In this document: piece by piece, positions 42,548 to 57,022 of the stretch
How positions within the stretch are numbered: position 1 is the first letter of the stretch
Layout of the letters: each line of letters begins with the position of its first letter
Source of the DNA: Fulvia fulva
Lineage: Eukaryota > Ascomycota > Dothideomycetes > Mycosphaerellales > Mycosphaerellaceae
Direction of reading: 5' to 3'
Length of the DNA: 64,000 bases
Assembly (NCBI RefSeq): GCF_020509005.1
Contig: NC_063015.1
Span: 5,132,501-5,196,500, forward strand
The notes under the pieces: model-generated
What the model was told of the DNA's origin: nothing
Database searches by the model: none
Seen by the model: the letters and a program-made list of their open reading frames with translations, nothing else
Program-made: the position numbers and the translations under genes

Positions 42548-45500
42548 ATGGAGAACGAGACTAGGATTATAAGAAAGAGATCAGCACCTGTTCTAATAAG
42601 AGAGAACCACGAAACATAGTTCAAGCTGATAAGAATACACCTAGTATCAAAGCAGGTTGACTAGGTCCTCGAAGACATTATTACGGACATTCCCGCTATA
42701 ACCCTATCTATAGCGACACCCTCTACATTATCGGAGTCCTCCCTTCCTTTAGATCAAGCGATAAGGAAGGCATCGTACAGACGGTACTATACAACGGCCC
42801 TATATAAGATGTATATCTGTCTGTCGACAGATAACTAAGAGATAATATACGAGATCCGGTATACGAAGGAGTTATAGGAATAGGCTAAAGCCAAATATAA
42901 GAGAAGACTTCTCGCTACTAGAAGAAGTTTGCTTTAGTAATACACCAATTTCGTGATAACAGAGGACCAGTTAATAGATGACGCCTAGTAGGAGCTTAGC
43001 TTAATTATAAGGAGGGCTGTTTCAATCTCGCCTTAGTTCTAAGACATTAAGACTAAGGACAGAAAGATCTAGTAACTCTTAGTAGCTCTACTAGACTCAT
43101 TTGGCTCAATTCGCGATGCAATTGATGCCTAGGTGAATCTCTTACTACAAGACATTCTTGTAATTCTTAGGGAGAAGCAAGAATTAATAATTTATTAAGG
43201 GACAGCTATGTTCGCTAAGAAGGGTTTTTAGGGCAAGCTTATGTGCTATCTCTATAATAGTGACTATTTTATAAGCAAGTGCCTACACCTTTCTATAGCT
43301 TAGTAGGCTGTTAGGAACAAGGACAAACTAGCTAGGGTTACCTACCCTACTAAGAGACAACCGTTACTACCTCGTAGGAGGTCATTATTACTAAACCTTC
43401 GTAATGTCCTTAAGGTGATAACGGACCTTATAAAGCAGATAAAGGAGAGCCGTAAGCTAAAGGCCTCCTCTAGTAAGCCTATAAGGGCCTATACGACCTA
43501 GGAAGACGCATTAGACCCTAAGATACTATTAGAAGATGATGATGTTAAAAATGTTGCCCATTCTACTATAGAAGCTAAAGGCAAGTACCCCTCGTCCGAG
43601 TAGTTGCTTGACTCTTGTGCATCATTATATATAACTGACTAAGATTCACTATTCAGGACACTAAAGCCTCTTTAAAAGAGGAAGTGGATCAAGGTTAGGA
43701 GTAGCTATCTACAAGCTACATATATAGGAAGTGTAGTAATAGGTAGTCCTTCTAGAAAGCAAATTGTCTTAGAAAATGTCCTGTTTATTCCTGGCCTTAG
43801 AGTTAGTCTTGTTTCGTAGAATCAGTTTAGCTAATAGTTTGCTGTCTAACCACCTAGTTTCACCCTAAAATCCTTGTCTAGTAAACCCGTTGTCTAGACT
43901 AAACTTCGAGGAGGAGTACCGTTTATCTACTCGATCTCGGAAATTCTTAAGCTATAGCATACTAGTATACTCTCTTAAGAACGTGACGGTACTGCTATAG
44001 CTAATACTAAGTCCAAAGATTAGTAGGAGCTATAGTATAGAAGATGTGTACACCTTAGTAAGGGACTGCTAAGAAACCTATATAGAGTTACTAATAAGAA
44101 AGATCCTATTCCTATTCCTTCTAAACACCAGAATTGTAAGGTCTACTCCCTTGTAAACATAAGGAAGTTCAAAGGACCTGCTATAGAGAGGAAAGGGGAG
44201 AGGCTGGCCCTCATCTCTATTAACATCTGTAGGCCTTTTTAGGGCGCAGTCTCTAGGCTAGGATACAAATATTAGCTTGAGATTATAGACAACTTCTCTA
44301 GGAAGAAGTGGGTAGTCCCTTTAAAGGCTAGGAGCGACGCTCCTATAGCCCTACGGGATTAGAAGGTCTAGGCAGAACGGTAGTTAAGATGCTTTCTGTC
44401 TACGATCCGTAGTGATAGTATAAAGGAAATTCTCGCCTTACTAAAAGAGTAGGAGAAGGAGTTTGGCACTTAGATAGACATAACTGATGCCTACAACTCT
44501 CTTCAAAATGGACCTATAGAAAGGTCAATTCAAGCCTCTAAGAACATAGTCCGGGCTATACTTAAAGACTCTAGCATACTAGTTAAGTTCTAGCTAGAAG
44601 CTTTATAAGCATAGACTATAATTAGATACAGACTGCCTAATAGTCCGATTATTAATAGTATTACTCTTTTACTAGAAGAAGCCTTTACTAGCCAAGTACC
44701 GTCAGTCGACCATTTCCGCGTCTAGGGATGCAAAGCTATAGTCTATATAGACCTAAGAGCCTAACCTTAAGGCTTAAGGAGAAACAAGTTGATAAACCGA
44801 GGAAAAGAAGCCGTGTTTATAGGCTACTTAGAAAACACTACAAAACAATGGCTATTCTAGGATCCCGACATAAAAGCAATAAAAGCGTATAGTCACGTCG
44901 ACTAGTTTAAGAATGAGAAGGGGGGAGATATAGATCTTGGTATCACCTTTACTAACTAGCCGAGTCGAGCGCTATAGCGTAATCCTATTAGGAGGAAGCC
45001 CTTTAGGGCGAAATTTTCCGATAGGGGATTATTAGAGACACCGTTACGAAGGCTAGGAGAAAATATTAAGGCGGTTTCAATACTATCGAAGGCCGATAAC
45101 GGTGGATCTATATAGAACCTACCCAAGTCATTAACACTATAGTAACCGCTGTTTGTATAACTTCCCCCTCCCCTAAAGGACATTAGGGAATACTAGAAGT
45201 TTGGAGATTAGGGTACTCTAATAAAAGAAAAAGAAGATGTCGTTCAGTTCGACCTATCCGAACACCTAGCGCTATCTCAGGTTATAGGTAATAAGAGGTT
45301 AAAGGGGGACGGAGATAATAACTCTGAAGAGTATAATATTAAACAGGTACGAGTTGCGCAGCAGTGGAAGACGGCGGATCACACAAAAGATGAAGAAGGA
45401 CCTAATGGGATAGCGTGTATCTACATACAGTATCGCCGGTATTAGTGTAGGTGTTTTAGGAGGGACAGCTGTACTCAGGACTTGACTAGCAAGCCCTGAT

Positions 45501-47298
45501 TACTAATCCCCCTAAGCACCTAATGTTGACCCTATGACCTGCATATTCTCAACATATAAGGCTAAACACTATAAGGCTCTTATCGCCTAGATGTTCTATC
45601 TAGACCCCACAATAAGCTAGGTAGAGGAGATTCTAAACGACGTGGAAGAACATACATTTGCTGCTATTAGGTAGGCCATAGCCTATTAGTAGGAAGTGCT
45701 AATCCCAAAGTCCTATAAGGCAGCCGTAGGAGACCCCGAATAGGGACATATATAGAGAGAGGCAATCGAGAACGAACTTATTGCCTTAGTAAGCAACAAC
45801 ACCTAGGAAGCAGTTATACCGCTAAAGGGTACGAATCTAATTACTTCTAGGTAGGTCTTTGATGTGAAAAGAATGATTAGTAGAGCTATTAAGAAGTTCA
45901 AGGCAAGACTAGTTATAAGAGGGGTTTTATAGAAATATAGGGTTGACTTCGAAGAGACCTTTATACCTACTGTTAGACATAATACTCTCCGAGTATTTAT
46001 GGCGGTAGTGTATAAGAGAGATCTCGAGATGCACCTAGTAGATGTGAATAATGCTTTTACCTAAAGCAGCCTTCTTAAAGACATCTATATAATCCCACCC
46101 CTAGGAGTTAAAGCACCTCTAAATATAGTGTTCAAGGTCCTACGAAGCCTTTATAGGCTTAAGCAAGTAGCTAGAGACTAGAACAAGCGCTGTATTACGA
46201 AGCTAGAGAAGATTAGATTTACCTAGTCCTAGGTAGATCTATGCCTACTTATCTATACGGATAGAGACCTTATAGTCCTTACCTATATAGATAACATACC
46301 TATTGTAGCTCCGAAGCTATTAGATGTTCAGTGGTTTAAGGCTAAGCTTAGAAGAGTGTTTAAGATTAAAGATCTTAGTGAACCTACGAAGATCCTTAGA
46401 ATAAGGATTACAAGAGACAGGTCCTAAGGTACTTTAAAGCTTAATCAAGGACACTATGTCCACGCTAACTTAGCCAAGATGAATATAGCTAGAGAGAAGG
46501 CTACGCTAACCTACTTATCTATAGAGAGCTACGAGCATTTAGTGCCTACGGCACCTATAGATAAGAGGTACAACAAACAGGATTACTAGAGCCATAATAG
46601 TACCTAGATATAGCTAATGATAATGACAAGGCCAGACTTAGTATTCCCCCTTAGAAGAATTAGCTCATTTGTTACTGATCCCTCGTAGTAGTATATAAAG
46701 GCTTTAAAGAAGCTCTCCCGATACCTACGGTCGTACCTAGACCTAGGTCTTATATATAGAAAGGGAGGGGGCAATCTCTAGGGATACTCGGACTCTAACT
46801 ACGCTATAGACAAAATGGATAGAGTCTCAATTCTAGGATACGTATAGTTCCTTTATAGATCACCTATATCCTAGATAAAAAGGAAGCAGAAGTCTATTAT
46901 AACATCAATAATAGAAGCTGAGTTTATAGCTATAAACATAGCCGCAAAGTAGTCACAATTTCTTACTGCTGTCCTTAGGGAAATGGGGTGCCTAGAACTA
47001 GTAGGAAGGAGCTCTTTCTAGCCGAGTATGAGGGCAAGTAAGGGCACTATTAACGAGCTAAGGCTAGTCAAGCTTATAGGTGACAACTAAGCCGCTTTAA
47101 CACTTGTTAAAGATATCTATATACATAAAAGGTCAAAGCATATTAATGTTACATATAACTATATTAGACATCTCTAGTAGTAGAAGAAGATTGTAGTAGA
47201 CTACTACTATATAAAGGACATAGCTACTAATAGGTTAATAAAGCCCCTTAATAGCTAGTAGTTCTAAAACTTTATAAGGTAGCTCTAGCTTACGTAAA
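42548..47298 (+). pseudogene. Copia-B gag-pol pseudogene, unit 1
   Basis: One continuous frame apart from in-frame TAG/TAA codons. Compared with copia-A the stops fall where copia-A mostly keeps CAG, CAA or TGG. The gag region is more complete here than in copia-A, which has deletions. The solo LTR inserted at 45337-45554 splits the frame between the integrase C-terminal linker and the RT. Confidence 0.8.
45337..45554 (-). mobile_element. Inverted copia-A solo LTR inside copia-B unit 1
   Basis: Reverse complement of the 218-bp copia-A LTR, with its outer TGTTAA changed to TATTAA. Flanked by the 5-bp duplication TATAA (45332-45336 and 45555-45559). Confidence 0.9.
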
Positions 47299-47332
47299 GG
47301 GATTGTAGGAGACCATGTGGCCTAAGTGGGAG

Positions 47333-47566
47333 TGTTGAGAACATATAGGCCGTAGGACAAGTATATAGGTGTAGGTATATTGTATGACTAGATCACGTGA
47401 CTAGGGTTTACTAGCCTATAGGCTAGCAAACATCCGGACACCTAGTATCTACCTACACTAACACTAGCGATACTATATAAAGATATACGCTATCCTATTA
47501 GGTCCTTCTTCGTCTTTTATATAATCCGCCGTCTTCTACTACTACGTAACACGTACCTATTTAACA
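47333..47566 (+). mobile_element. Copia-B LTR 1 (234 bp)
   Basis: TGTTGAGAACATATAGG to ACCTATTTAACA. Shared between tandem unit 1 and unit 2. The 3' ~110 bp correspond to the copia-A LTR; the 5' part does not. Confidence 0.9.
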
Positions 47567-50182
47567 CTCTATATTATTAGAGTCATCCCTTCCTTTAGAT
47601 TAAGCGATAAGGAAGGCATCGTACAGACGGTACTATACAACGGCCCTATATAAGATGTATATCTGTCTGTCGACAGATAACTAAGAGATAATATACGAGA
47701 TCCGGTATACGAAGGAGTTATAGGAATAGGCTAAAGCCAAATATAAGAGAAGACTTCTCGCTACTAGAAGAAGTTTGCTTTAGTAATACACCAATTTCGT
47801 GATAACAGAGGACCAGTTAATAGATGACGCCTAGTAGGAGCTTAGCTTAATTATAAGGAGGGCTGTTTCAATCTCGCCTTAGTTCTAAGACATTAAGACT
47901 AAGGACAGAAAGATCTAGTAACTCTTAGTAGCTCTACTAGACTCATTTGGCTCAATTCGCGATGCAATTGATGCCTAGGCGAATCTCTTACTACAAGACA
48001 TTCTTGTAATTCTTAGGGAGAAGCAAGAATTAATAATTTATTAAGGGACAGCTATGTTCGCTAAGAAGGGTTTTTAGGGCAAGCTTATGTGCTATCTCTA
48101 TAATAGTGACTATTTTATAAGCAAGTGCCTACACCTTTCTATAGCTTAGTAGGCTGTTAGGAACAAGGACAAACTAGCTAGGGTTACCTACCCTACTAAG
48201 AGACAACCGTTACTACCTCGTAGGAGGTCATTATTACTAAACCTTCGTAATGTCCTTAAGGTGATAACGGACCTTATAAAGCAGATAAAGGAGAGCCGTA
48301 AGCTAAAGGCCTCCTCTAGTAAGCCTATAAGGGCCTATACGACCTAGGAAGACGCATTAGACCCTAAGATACTATTAGAAGATGATGATGTTAAAAATGT
48401 TGCCCATTCTACTATAGAAGCTAAAGGCAAGTACCCCTCGTCCGAGTAGTTGCTTGACTCTTGTGCATCATTATATATAACTGACTAAGATTCACTATTC
48501 AGGACACTAAAGCCTCTTTAAAAGAGGAAGTGGATCAAGGTTAGGAGTAGCTATCTACAAGCTACATATATAGGAAGTGTAGTAATAGGTAGTCCTTCTA
48601 GAAAGCAAATTGTCTTAGAAAATGTCCTGTTTATTCCTGGCCTTAGAGTTAGTCTTGTTTCGTAGAATCAGTTTAGCTAATAGTTTGCTGTCTAACCACC
48701 TAGTTTCACCCTAAAATCCTTGTCTAGTAAACCCGTTGTCTAGACTAAACTTCGAGGAGGAGTACCGTTTATCTACTCGATCTCGGAAATTCTTAAGCTA
48801 TAGCATACTAGTATACTCTCTTAAGAACGTGACGGTACTGCTATAGCTAATACTAAGTCCAAAGATTAGTAGGAGCTATAGTATAGAAGATGTGTACACC
48901 TTAGTAAGGGACTGCTAAGAAACCTATATAGAGTTACTAATAAGAAAGATCCTATTCCTATTCCTTCTAAACACCAGAATTGTAAGGTCTACTCCCTTGT
49001 AAACATAAGGAAGTTCAAAGGACCTGCTATAGAGAGGAAAGGGGAGAGGCTGGCCCTCATCTCTATTAACATCTGTAGGCCTTTTTAGGGCGCAGTCTCT
49101 AGGCTAGGATACAAATATTAGCTTGAGATTATAGACAACTTCTCTAGGAAGAAGTGGGTAGTCCCTTTAAAGGCTAGGAGCGACGCTCCTATAGCCCTAC
49201 GGGATTAGAAGGTCTAGGCAGAACGGTAGTTAAGATGCTTTCTGTCTACGATCCGTAGTGATAGTATAAAGGAAATTCTCGCCTTACTAAAAGAGTAGGA
49301 GAAGGAGTTTGGCACTTAGATAGACATAACTGATGCCTACAACTCTCTTCAAAATGGACCTATAGAAAGGTCAATTCAAGCCTCTAAGAACATAGTCCGG
49401 GCTATACTTAAAGACTCTAGCATACTAGTTAAGTTCTAGCTAGAAGCTTTATAAGCATAGACTATAATTAGATACAGACTGCCTAATAGTCCGATTATTA
49501 ATAGTATTACTCTTTTACTAGAAGAAGCCTTTACTAGCCAAGTACCGTCAGTCGACCATTTCCGCGTCTAGGGATGCAAAGCTATAGTCTATATAGACCT
49601 AAGAGCCTAACCTTAAGGCTTAAGGAGAAACAAGTTGATAAACCGAGGAAAAGAAGCCGTGTTTATAGGCTACTTAGAAAACACTACAAAACAATGGCTA
49701 TTCTAGGATCCCGACATAAAAGCAATAAAAGCGTATAGTCACGTCGACTAGTTTAAGAATGAGAAGGGGGGAGATATAGATCTTGGTATCACCTTTACTA
49801 ACTAGCCGAGTCGAGCGCTATAGCGTAATCCTATTAGGAGGAAGCCCTTTAGGGCGAAATTTTCCGATAGGGGATTATTAGAGACACCGTTACGAAGGCT
49901 AGGAGAAAATATTAAGGCGGTTTCAATACTATCGAAGGCCGATAACGGTGGATCTATATAGAACCTACCCAAGTCATTAACACTATAGTAACCGCTGTTT
50001 GTATAACTTCCCCCTCCCCTAAAGGACATTAGGGAATACTAGAAGTTTGGAGATTAGGGTACTCTAATAAAAGAAAAAGAAGATGTCGTTCAGTTCGACC
50101 TATCCGAACACCTAGCGCTATCTCAGGTTATAGGTAATAAGAGGTTAAAGGGGGACGGAGATAATAACTCTGAAGAGTATAA

Positions 50183-50400
50183 TATTAAACAGGTACGAGT
50201 TGCGCAGCAGTGGAAGACGGCGGATCACACAAAAGATGAAGAAGGACCTAATGGGATAGCGTGTATCTACATATAGTATCGCCGGTATTAGTGTAGGTGT
50301 TTTAGGAGGGACAGCTGTACTTAGGACTTGACTAGCAAGCCCTGATTACTAATCCCCCTAAGCACCTAATGTTGACCCTATGACCTGCATATTCTCAACA
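50183..50400 (-). mobile_element. Inverted copia-A solo LTR, unit 2
   Basis: Same insertion point and same TATAA duplication as in unit 1, so it was copied with the unit. Confidence 0.9.
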
Positions 50401-52176
50401 TATAAGGCTAAACACTATAAGGCTCTTATCGCCTAGATGTTCTATCTAGACCCCACAATAAGCTAGGTAGAGGAGATTCTAAACGACGTGGAAGAACATA
50501 CATTTGCTGCTATTAGGTAGGCCATAGCCTATTAGTAGGAAGTGCTAATCCCAAAGTCCTATAAGGCAGCCGTAGGAGACCCCGAATAGGGACATATATA
50601 GAGAGAGGCAATCGAGAACGAACTTATTGCCTTAGTAAGCAACAACACCTAGGAAGCAGTTATACCGCTAAAGGGTACGAATCTAATTACTTCTAGGTAG
50701 GTCTTTGATGTGAAAAGAATGATTAGTAGAGCTATTAAGAAGTTCAAGGCAAGACTAGTTATAAGAGGGGTTTTATAGAAATATAGGGTTGACTTCGAAG
50801 AGACCTTTATACCTACTGTTAGACATAATACTCTCCGAGTATTTATGGCGGTAGTGTATAAGAGAGATCTCGAGATGCACCTAGTAGATGTGAATAATGC
50901 TTTTACCTAAAGCAGCCTTCTTAAAGACATCTATATAATCCCACCCCTAGGAGTTAAAGCACCTCTAAATATAGTGTTCAAGGTCCTACGAAGCCTTTAT
51001 AGGCTTAAGCAAGTAGCTAGAGACTAGAACAAGCGCTGTATTACGAAGCTAGAGAAGATTAGATTTACCTAGTCCTAGGTAGATCTATGCCTACTTATCT
51101 ATACGGATAGAGACCTTATAGTCCTTACCTATAGATAACATACCTATTGTAGCTCCGAAGCTATTAGATGTTCAGTGGTTTAAGGCTAAGCTTAGAAGAG
51201 TGTTTAAGATTAAAGATCTTAGTGAACCTACGAAGATCCTTAGAATAAGGATTACAAGAGACAGGTCCTAAGGTACTTTAAAGCTTAATCAAGGACACTA
51301 TGTCCACGCTAACTTAGCCAAGATGAATATAGCTAGAGAGAAGGCTACGCTAACCTACTTATCTATAGAGAGCTACGAGCATTTAGTGCCTACGGCACCT
51401 ATAGATAAGAGGTACAACAAACAGGATTACTAGAGCTATAATAGTACCTAGATATAGCTAATGATAATGACAAGGCCAGACTTAGTATTCCCCCTTAGAA
51501 GAATTAGCTCATTTGTTACTGATCCCTCGTAGTAGTATATAAAGGCTTTAAAGAAGCTCTCCCGATACCTACGGTCGTACCTAGACCTAGGTCTTATATA
51601 TAGAAAGGGAGGGGGCAATCTCTAGGGATACTCGGACTCTAACTACGCTATAGACAAAATGGATAGAGTCTCAATTCTAGGATACGTATAGTTCCTTTAT
51701 AGATCACCTATATCCTAGATAAAAAGGAAGCAGAAGTCTATTATAACATCAATAATAGAAGCTGAGTTTATAGCTATAAACATAGCCGCAAAGTAGTCAC
51801 AATTTCTTACTGCTGTCCTTAGGGAAATGGGGTGCCTAGAACTAGTAGGAAGGAGCTCTTTCTAGCCGAGTATGAGGGCAAGTAAGGGCACTATTAACGA
51901 GCTAAGGCTAGTCAAGCTTATAGGTGACAACTAAGCCGCTTTAACACTTGTTAAAGATATCTATATACATAAAAGGTCAAAGCATATTAATGTTACATAT
52001 AACTATATTAGACATCTCTAGTAGTAGAAGAAGATTGTAGTAGACTACTACTATATAAAGGACATAGCTACTAATAGGTTAATAAAGCCCCTTAATAGCT
52101 AGTAGTTCTAAAACTTTATAAGGTAGCTCTAGCTTACGTAAAGGGATTGTAGGAGACCATGTGGCCTAAGTGGGAG

Positions 52177-52410
52177 TGTTGAGAACATATAGGCCGTAGG
52201 ACAAGTATATAGGTGTAGGTATATTGTATGACTAGATCACGTGACTAGGGTTTACTAGCCTATAGGCTAGCAAACATCCGGACACCTAGTATCTACCTAC
52301 ACTAACACTAGCGATACTATATAAAGATATACGCTATCCTATTAGGTCCTTCTTCGTCTTTTATATAATCCGCCGTCTTCTACTACTACGTAACACGTAC
52401 CTATTTAACA
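52177..52410 (+). mobile_element. Copia-B LTR 2 (234 bp)
   Basis: Apparently identical to LTR 1 over its whole length by eye. Joins unit 2 and unit 3. Confidence 0.9.
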
Positions 52411-55026
52411 CTCTATATTATTAGAGTCATCCCTTCCTTTAGATTAAGCGATAAGGAAGGCATCGTACAGACGGTACTATACAACGGCCCTATATAAGAT
52501 GTATATCTGTCTGTCGACAGATAACTAAGAGATAATATACGAGATCCGGTATACGAAGGAGTTATAGGAATAGGCTAAAGCCAAATATAAGAGAAGACTT
52601 CTCGCTACTAGAAGAAGTTTGCTTTAGTAATACACCAATTTCGTGATAACAGAGGACCAGTTAATAGATGACGCCTAGTAGGAGCTTAGCTTAATTATAA
52701 GGAGGGCTGTTTCAATCTCGCCTTAGTTCTAAGACATTAAGACTAAGGACAGAAAGATCTAGTAACTCTTAGTAGCTCTACTAGACTCATTTGGCTCAAT
52801 TCGCGATGCAATTGATGCCTAGGTGAATCTCTTACTACAAGACATTCTTGTAATTCTTAGGGAGAAGCAAGAATTAATAATTTATTAAGGGACAGCTATG
52901 TTCGCTAAGAAGGGTTTTTAGGGCAAGCTTATGTGCTATCTCTATAATAGTGACTATTTTATAAGCAAGTGCCTACACCTTTCTATAGCTTAGTAGGCTG
53001 TTAGGAACAAGGACAAACTAGCTAGGGTTACCTACCCTACTAAGAGACAACCGTTACTACCTCGTAGGAGGTCATTATTACTAAACCTTCGTAATGTCCT
53101 TAAGGTGATAACGGACCTTATAAAGCAGATAAAGGAGAGCCGTAAGCTAAAGGCCTCCTCTAGTAAGCCTATAAGGGCCTATACGACCTAGGAAGACGCA
53201 TTAGACCCTAAGATACTATTAGAAGATGATGATGTTAAAAATGTTGCCCATTCTACTATAGAAGCTAAAGGCAAGTACCCCTCGTCCGAGTAGTTGCTTG
53301 ACTCTTGTGCATCATTATATATAACTGACTAAGATTCACTATTCAGGACACTAAAGCCTCTTTAAAAGAGGAAGTGGATCAAGGTTAGGAGTAGCTATCT
53401 ACAAGCTACATATATAGGAAGTGTAGTAATAGGTAGTCCTTCTAGAAAGCAAATTGTCTTAGAAAATGTCCTGTTTATTCCTGGCCTTAGAGTTAGTCTT
53501 GTTTCGTAGAATCAGTTTAGCTAATAGTTTGCTGTCTAACCACCTAGTTTCACCCTAAAATCCTTGTCTAGTAAACCCGTTGTCTAGACTAAACTTCGAG
53601 GAGGAGTACCGTTTATCTACTCGATCTCGGAAATTCTTAAGCTATAGCATACTAGTATACTCTCTTAAGAACGTGACGGTACTGCTATAGCTAATACTAA
53701 GTCCAAAGATTAGTAGGAGCTATAGTATAGAAGATGTGTACACCTTAGTAAGGGACTGCTAAGAAACCTATATAGAGTTACTAATAAGAAAGATCCTATT
53801 CCTATTCCTTCTAAACACCAGAATTGTAAGGTCTACTCCCTTGTAAACATAAGGAAGTTCAAAGGACCTGCTATAGAGAGGAAAGGGGAGAGGCTGGCCC
53901 TCATCTCTATTAACATCTGTAGGCCTTTTTAGGGCGCAGTCTCTAGGCTAGGATACAAATATTAGCTTGAGATTATAGACAACTTCTCTAGGAAGAAGTG
54001 GGTAGTCCCTTTAAAGGCTAGGAGCGACGCTCCTATAGCCCTACGGGATTAGAAGGTCTAGGCAGAACGGTAGTTAAGATGCTTTCTGTCTACGATCCGT
54101 AGTGATAGTATAAAGGAAATTCTCGCCTTACTAAAAGAGTAGGAGAAGGAGTTTGGCACTTAGATAGACATAACTGATGCCTACAACTCTCTTCAAAATG
54201 GACCTATAGAAAGGTCAATTCAAGCCTCTAAGAACATAGTCCGGGCTATACTTAAAGACTCTAGCATACTAGTTAAGTTCTAGCTAGAAGCTTTATAAGC
54301 ATAGACTATAATTAGATACAGACTGCCTAATAGTCCGATTATTAATAGTATTACTCTTTTACTAGAAGAAGCCTTTACTAGCCAAGTACCGTCAGTCGAC
54401 CATTTCCGCGTCTAGGGATGCAAAGCTATAGTCTATATAGACCTAAGAGCCTAACCTTAAGGCTTAAGGAGAAACAAGTTGATAAACCGAGGAAAAGAAG
54501 CCGTGTTTATAGGCTACTTAGAAAACACTACAAAACAATGGCTATTCTAGGATCCCGACATAAAAGCAATAAAAGCGTATAGTCACGTCGACTAGTTTAA
54601 GAATGAGAAGGGGGGAGATATAGATCTTGGTATCACCTTTACTAACTAGCCGAGTCGAGCGCTATAGCGTAATCCTATTAGGAGGAAGCCCTTTAGGGCG
54701 AAATTTTCCGATAGGGGATTATTAGAGACACCGTTACGAAGGCTAGGAGAAAATATTAAGGCGGTTTCAATACTATCGAAGGCCGATAACGGTGGATCTA
54801 TATAGAACCTACCCAAGTCATTAACACTATAGTAACCGCTGTTTGTATAACTTCCCCCTCCCCTAAAGGACATTAGGGAATACTAGAAGTTTGGAGATTA
54901 GGGTACTCTAATAAAAGAAAAAGAAGATGTCGTTCAGTTCGACCTATCCGAACACCTAGCGCTATCTCAGGTTATAGGTAATAAGAGGTTAAAGGGGGAC
55001 GGAGATAATAACTCTGAAGAGTATAA

Positions 55027-55244
55027 TATTAAACAGGTACGAGTTGCGCAGCAGTGGAAGACGGCGGATCACACAAAAGATGAAGAAGGACCTAATGGGA
55101 TAGCGTGTATCTACATATAGTATCGCCGGTATTAGTGTAGGTGTTTTAGGAGGGACAGCTGTACTTAGGACTTGACTAGCAAGCCCTGATTACTAATCCC
55201 CCTAAGCACCTAATGTTGACCCTATGACCTGCATATTCTCAACA
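55027..55244 (-). mobile_element. Inverted copia-A solo LTR, unit 3
   Basis: Same position and TATAA flanks as in units 1 and 2. Confidence 0.9.
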
Positions 55245-57022
55245 TATAAGGCTAAACACTATAAGGCTCTTATCGCCTAGATGTTCTATCTAGACCCCAC
55301 AATAAGCTAGGTAGAGGAGATTCTAAACGACGTGGAAGAACATACATTTGCTGCTATTAGGTAGGCCATAGCCTATTAGTAGGAAGTGCTAATCCCAAAG
55401 TCCTATAAGGCAGCCGTAGGAGACCCCGAATAGGGACATATATAGAGAGAGGCAATCGAGAACGAACTTATTGCCTTAGTAAGCAACAACACCTAGGAAG
55501 CAGTTATACCGCTAAAGGGTACGAATCTAATTACTTCTAGGTAGGTCTTTGATGTGAAAAGAATGATTAGTAGAGCTATTAAGAAGTTCAAGGCAAGACT
55601 AGTTATAAGAGGGGTTTTATAGAAATATAGGGTTGACTTCGAAGAGACCTTTATACCTACTGTTAGACATAATACTCTCCGAGTATTTATGGCGGTAGTG
55701 TATAAGAGAGATCTCGAGATGCACCTAGTAGATGTGAATAATGCTTTTACCTAAAGCAGCCTTCTTAAAGACATCTATATAATCCCACCCCTAGGAGTTA
55801 AAGCACCTCTAAATATAGTGTTCAAGGTCCTACGAAGCCTTTATAGGCTTAAGCAAGTAGCTAGAGACTAGAACAAGCGCTGTATTACGAAGCTAGAGAA
55901 GATTAGATTTACCTAGTCCTAGGTAGATCTATGCCTACTTATCTATACGGATAGAGACCTTATAGTCCTTACCTATATAGATAACATACCTATTGTAGCT
56001 CCGAAGCTATGAGATGTTCAGTGGTTTAAGGCTAAGCTTAGAAGAGTGTTTAAGATTAAAGATCTTAGTGAACCTACGAAGATCCTTAGAATAAGGATTA
56101 CAAGAGACAGGTCCTAAGGTACTTTAAAGCTTAATCAAGGACACTATGTCCACGCTAACTTAGCCAAGATGAATATAGCTAGAGAGAAGGCTACGCTAAC
56201 CTACTTATCTATAGAGAGCTACGAGCATTTAGTGCCTACGGCACCTATAGATAAGAGGTACAACAAACAGGATTACTAGAGCTATAATAGTACCTAGATA
56301 TAGCTAATGATAATGACAAGGCCAGACTTAGTATTCCCCCTTAGAAGAATTAGCTCATTTGTTACTGATCCCTCGTAGTAGTATATAAAGGCTTTAAAGA
56401 AGCTCTCCCGATACCTACGGTCGTACCTAGACCTAGGTCTTATATATAGAAAGGGAGGGGGCAATCTCTAGGGATACTCGGACTCTAACTACGCTATAGA
56501 CAAAATGGATAGAGTCTCAATTCTAGGATACGTATAGTTCCTTTATAGATCACCTATATCCTAGATAAAAAGGAAGCAGAAGTCTATTATAACATCAATA
56601 ATAGAAGCTGAGTTTATAGCTATAAACATAGCCGCAAAGTAGTCACAATTTCTTACTGCTGTCCTTAGGGAAATGGGGTGCCTAGAACTAGTAGGAAGGA
56701 GCTCTTTCTAGCCGAGTATGAGGGCAAGTAAGGGCACTATTAACGAGCTAAGGCTAGTCAAGCTTATAGGTGACAACTAAGCCGCTTTAACACTTGTTAA
56801 AGATATCTATATACATAAAAGGTCAAAGCATATTAATGTTACATATAACTATATTAGACATCTCTAGTAGTAGAAGAAGATTGTAGTAGACTACTACTAT
56901 ATAAAGGACATAGCTACTAATAGGTTAATAAAGCCCCTTAATAGCTAGTAGTTCTAAAACTTTATAAGGTAGCTCTAGCTTACGTAAAGGGATTGTAGGA
57001 GACCATGTGGCCTAAGTGGGAG

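Larger units (their letters stand above)
41938..47566 (+). mobile_element. Copia-B, Ty1/copia element, RIP-inactivated, tandem unit 1
   Basis: 5' LTR R-U5 remnant 41938-42046, primer-binding site, leader, gag ATG at 42548, then gag-protease-integrase-RT-RNase H in a single frame to about 47300, and complete 3' LTR 47333-47566. Recognisable parts are a degenerate CCHC knuckle (about 43240), a DSCAS protease motif (about 43610), integrase, RT and RNase H. The frame is crowded with TAG (and some TAA) codons at Gln/Trp positions. An inverted copia-A solo LTR interrupts it at 45337. No function remains. Confidence 0.85.
47567..52410 (+). mobile_element. Copia-B tandem unit 2 (4844 bp)
   Basis: Internal region plus LTR (52177-52410). 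It starts abruptly inside gag (equivalent to 42721) directly after an LTR, so the primer-binding site, leader and first ~170 bp of gag are missing. Nearly identical to unit 1 including its stops; it differs by a few transitions and a 2-bp deletion near 51132. Contains the inverted solo LTR at 50183-50400. Confidence 0.9.

Noticed and set aside
44956..45183. 75-aa minus-strand frame repeated identically at 49802 and 54646
   Set aside because: Lies antisense to the integrase-RT linker of copia-B and is repeated only because the units are tandem copies.
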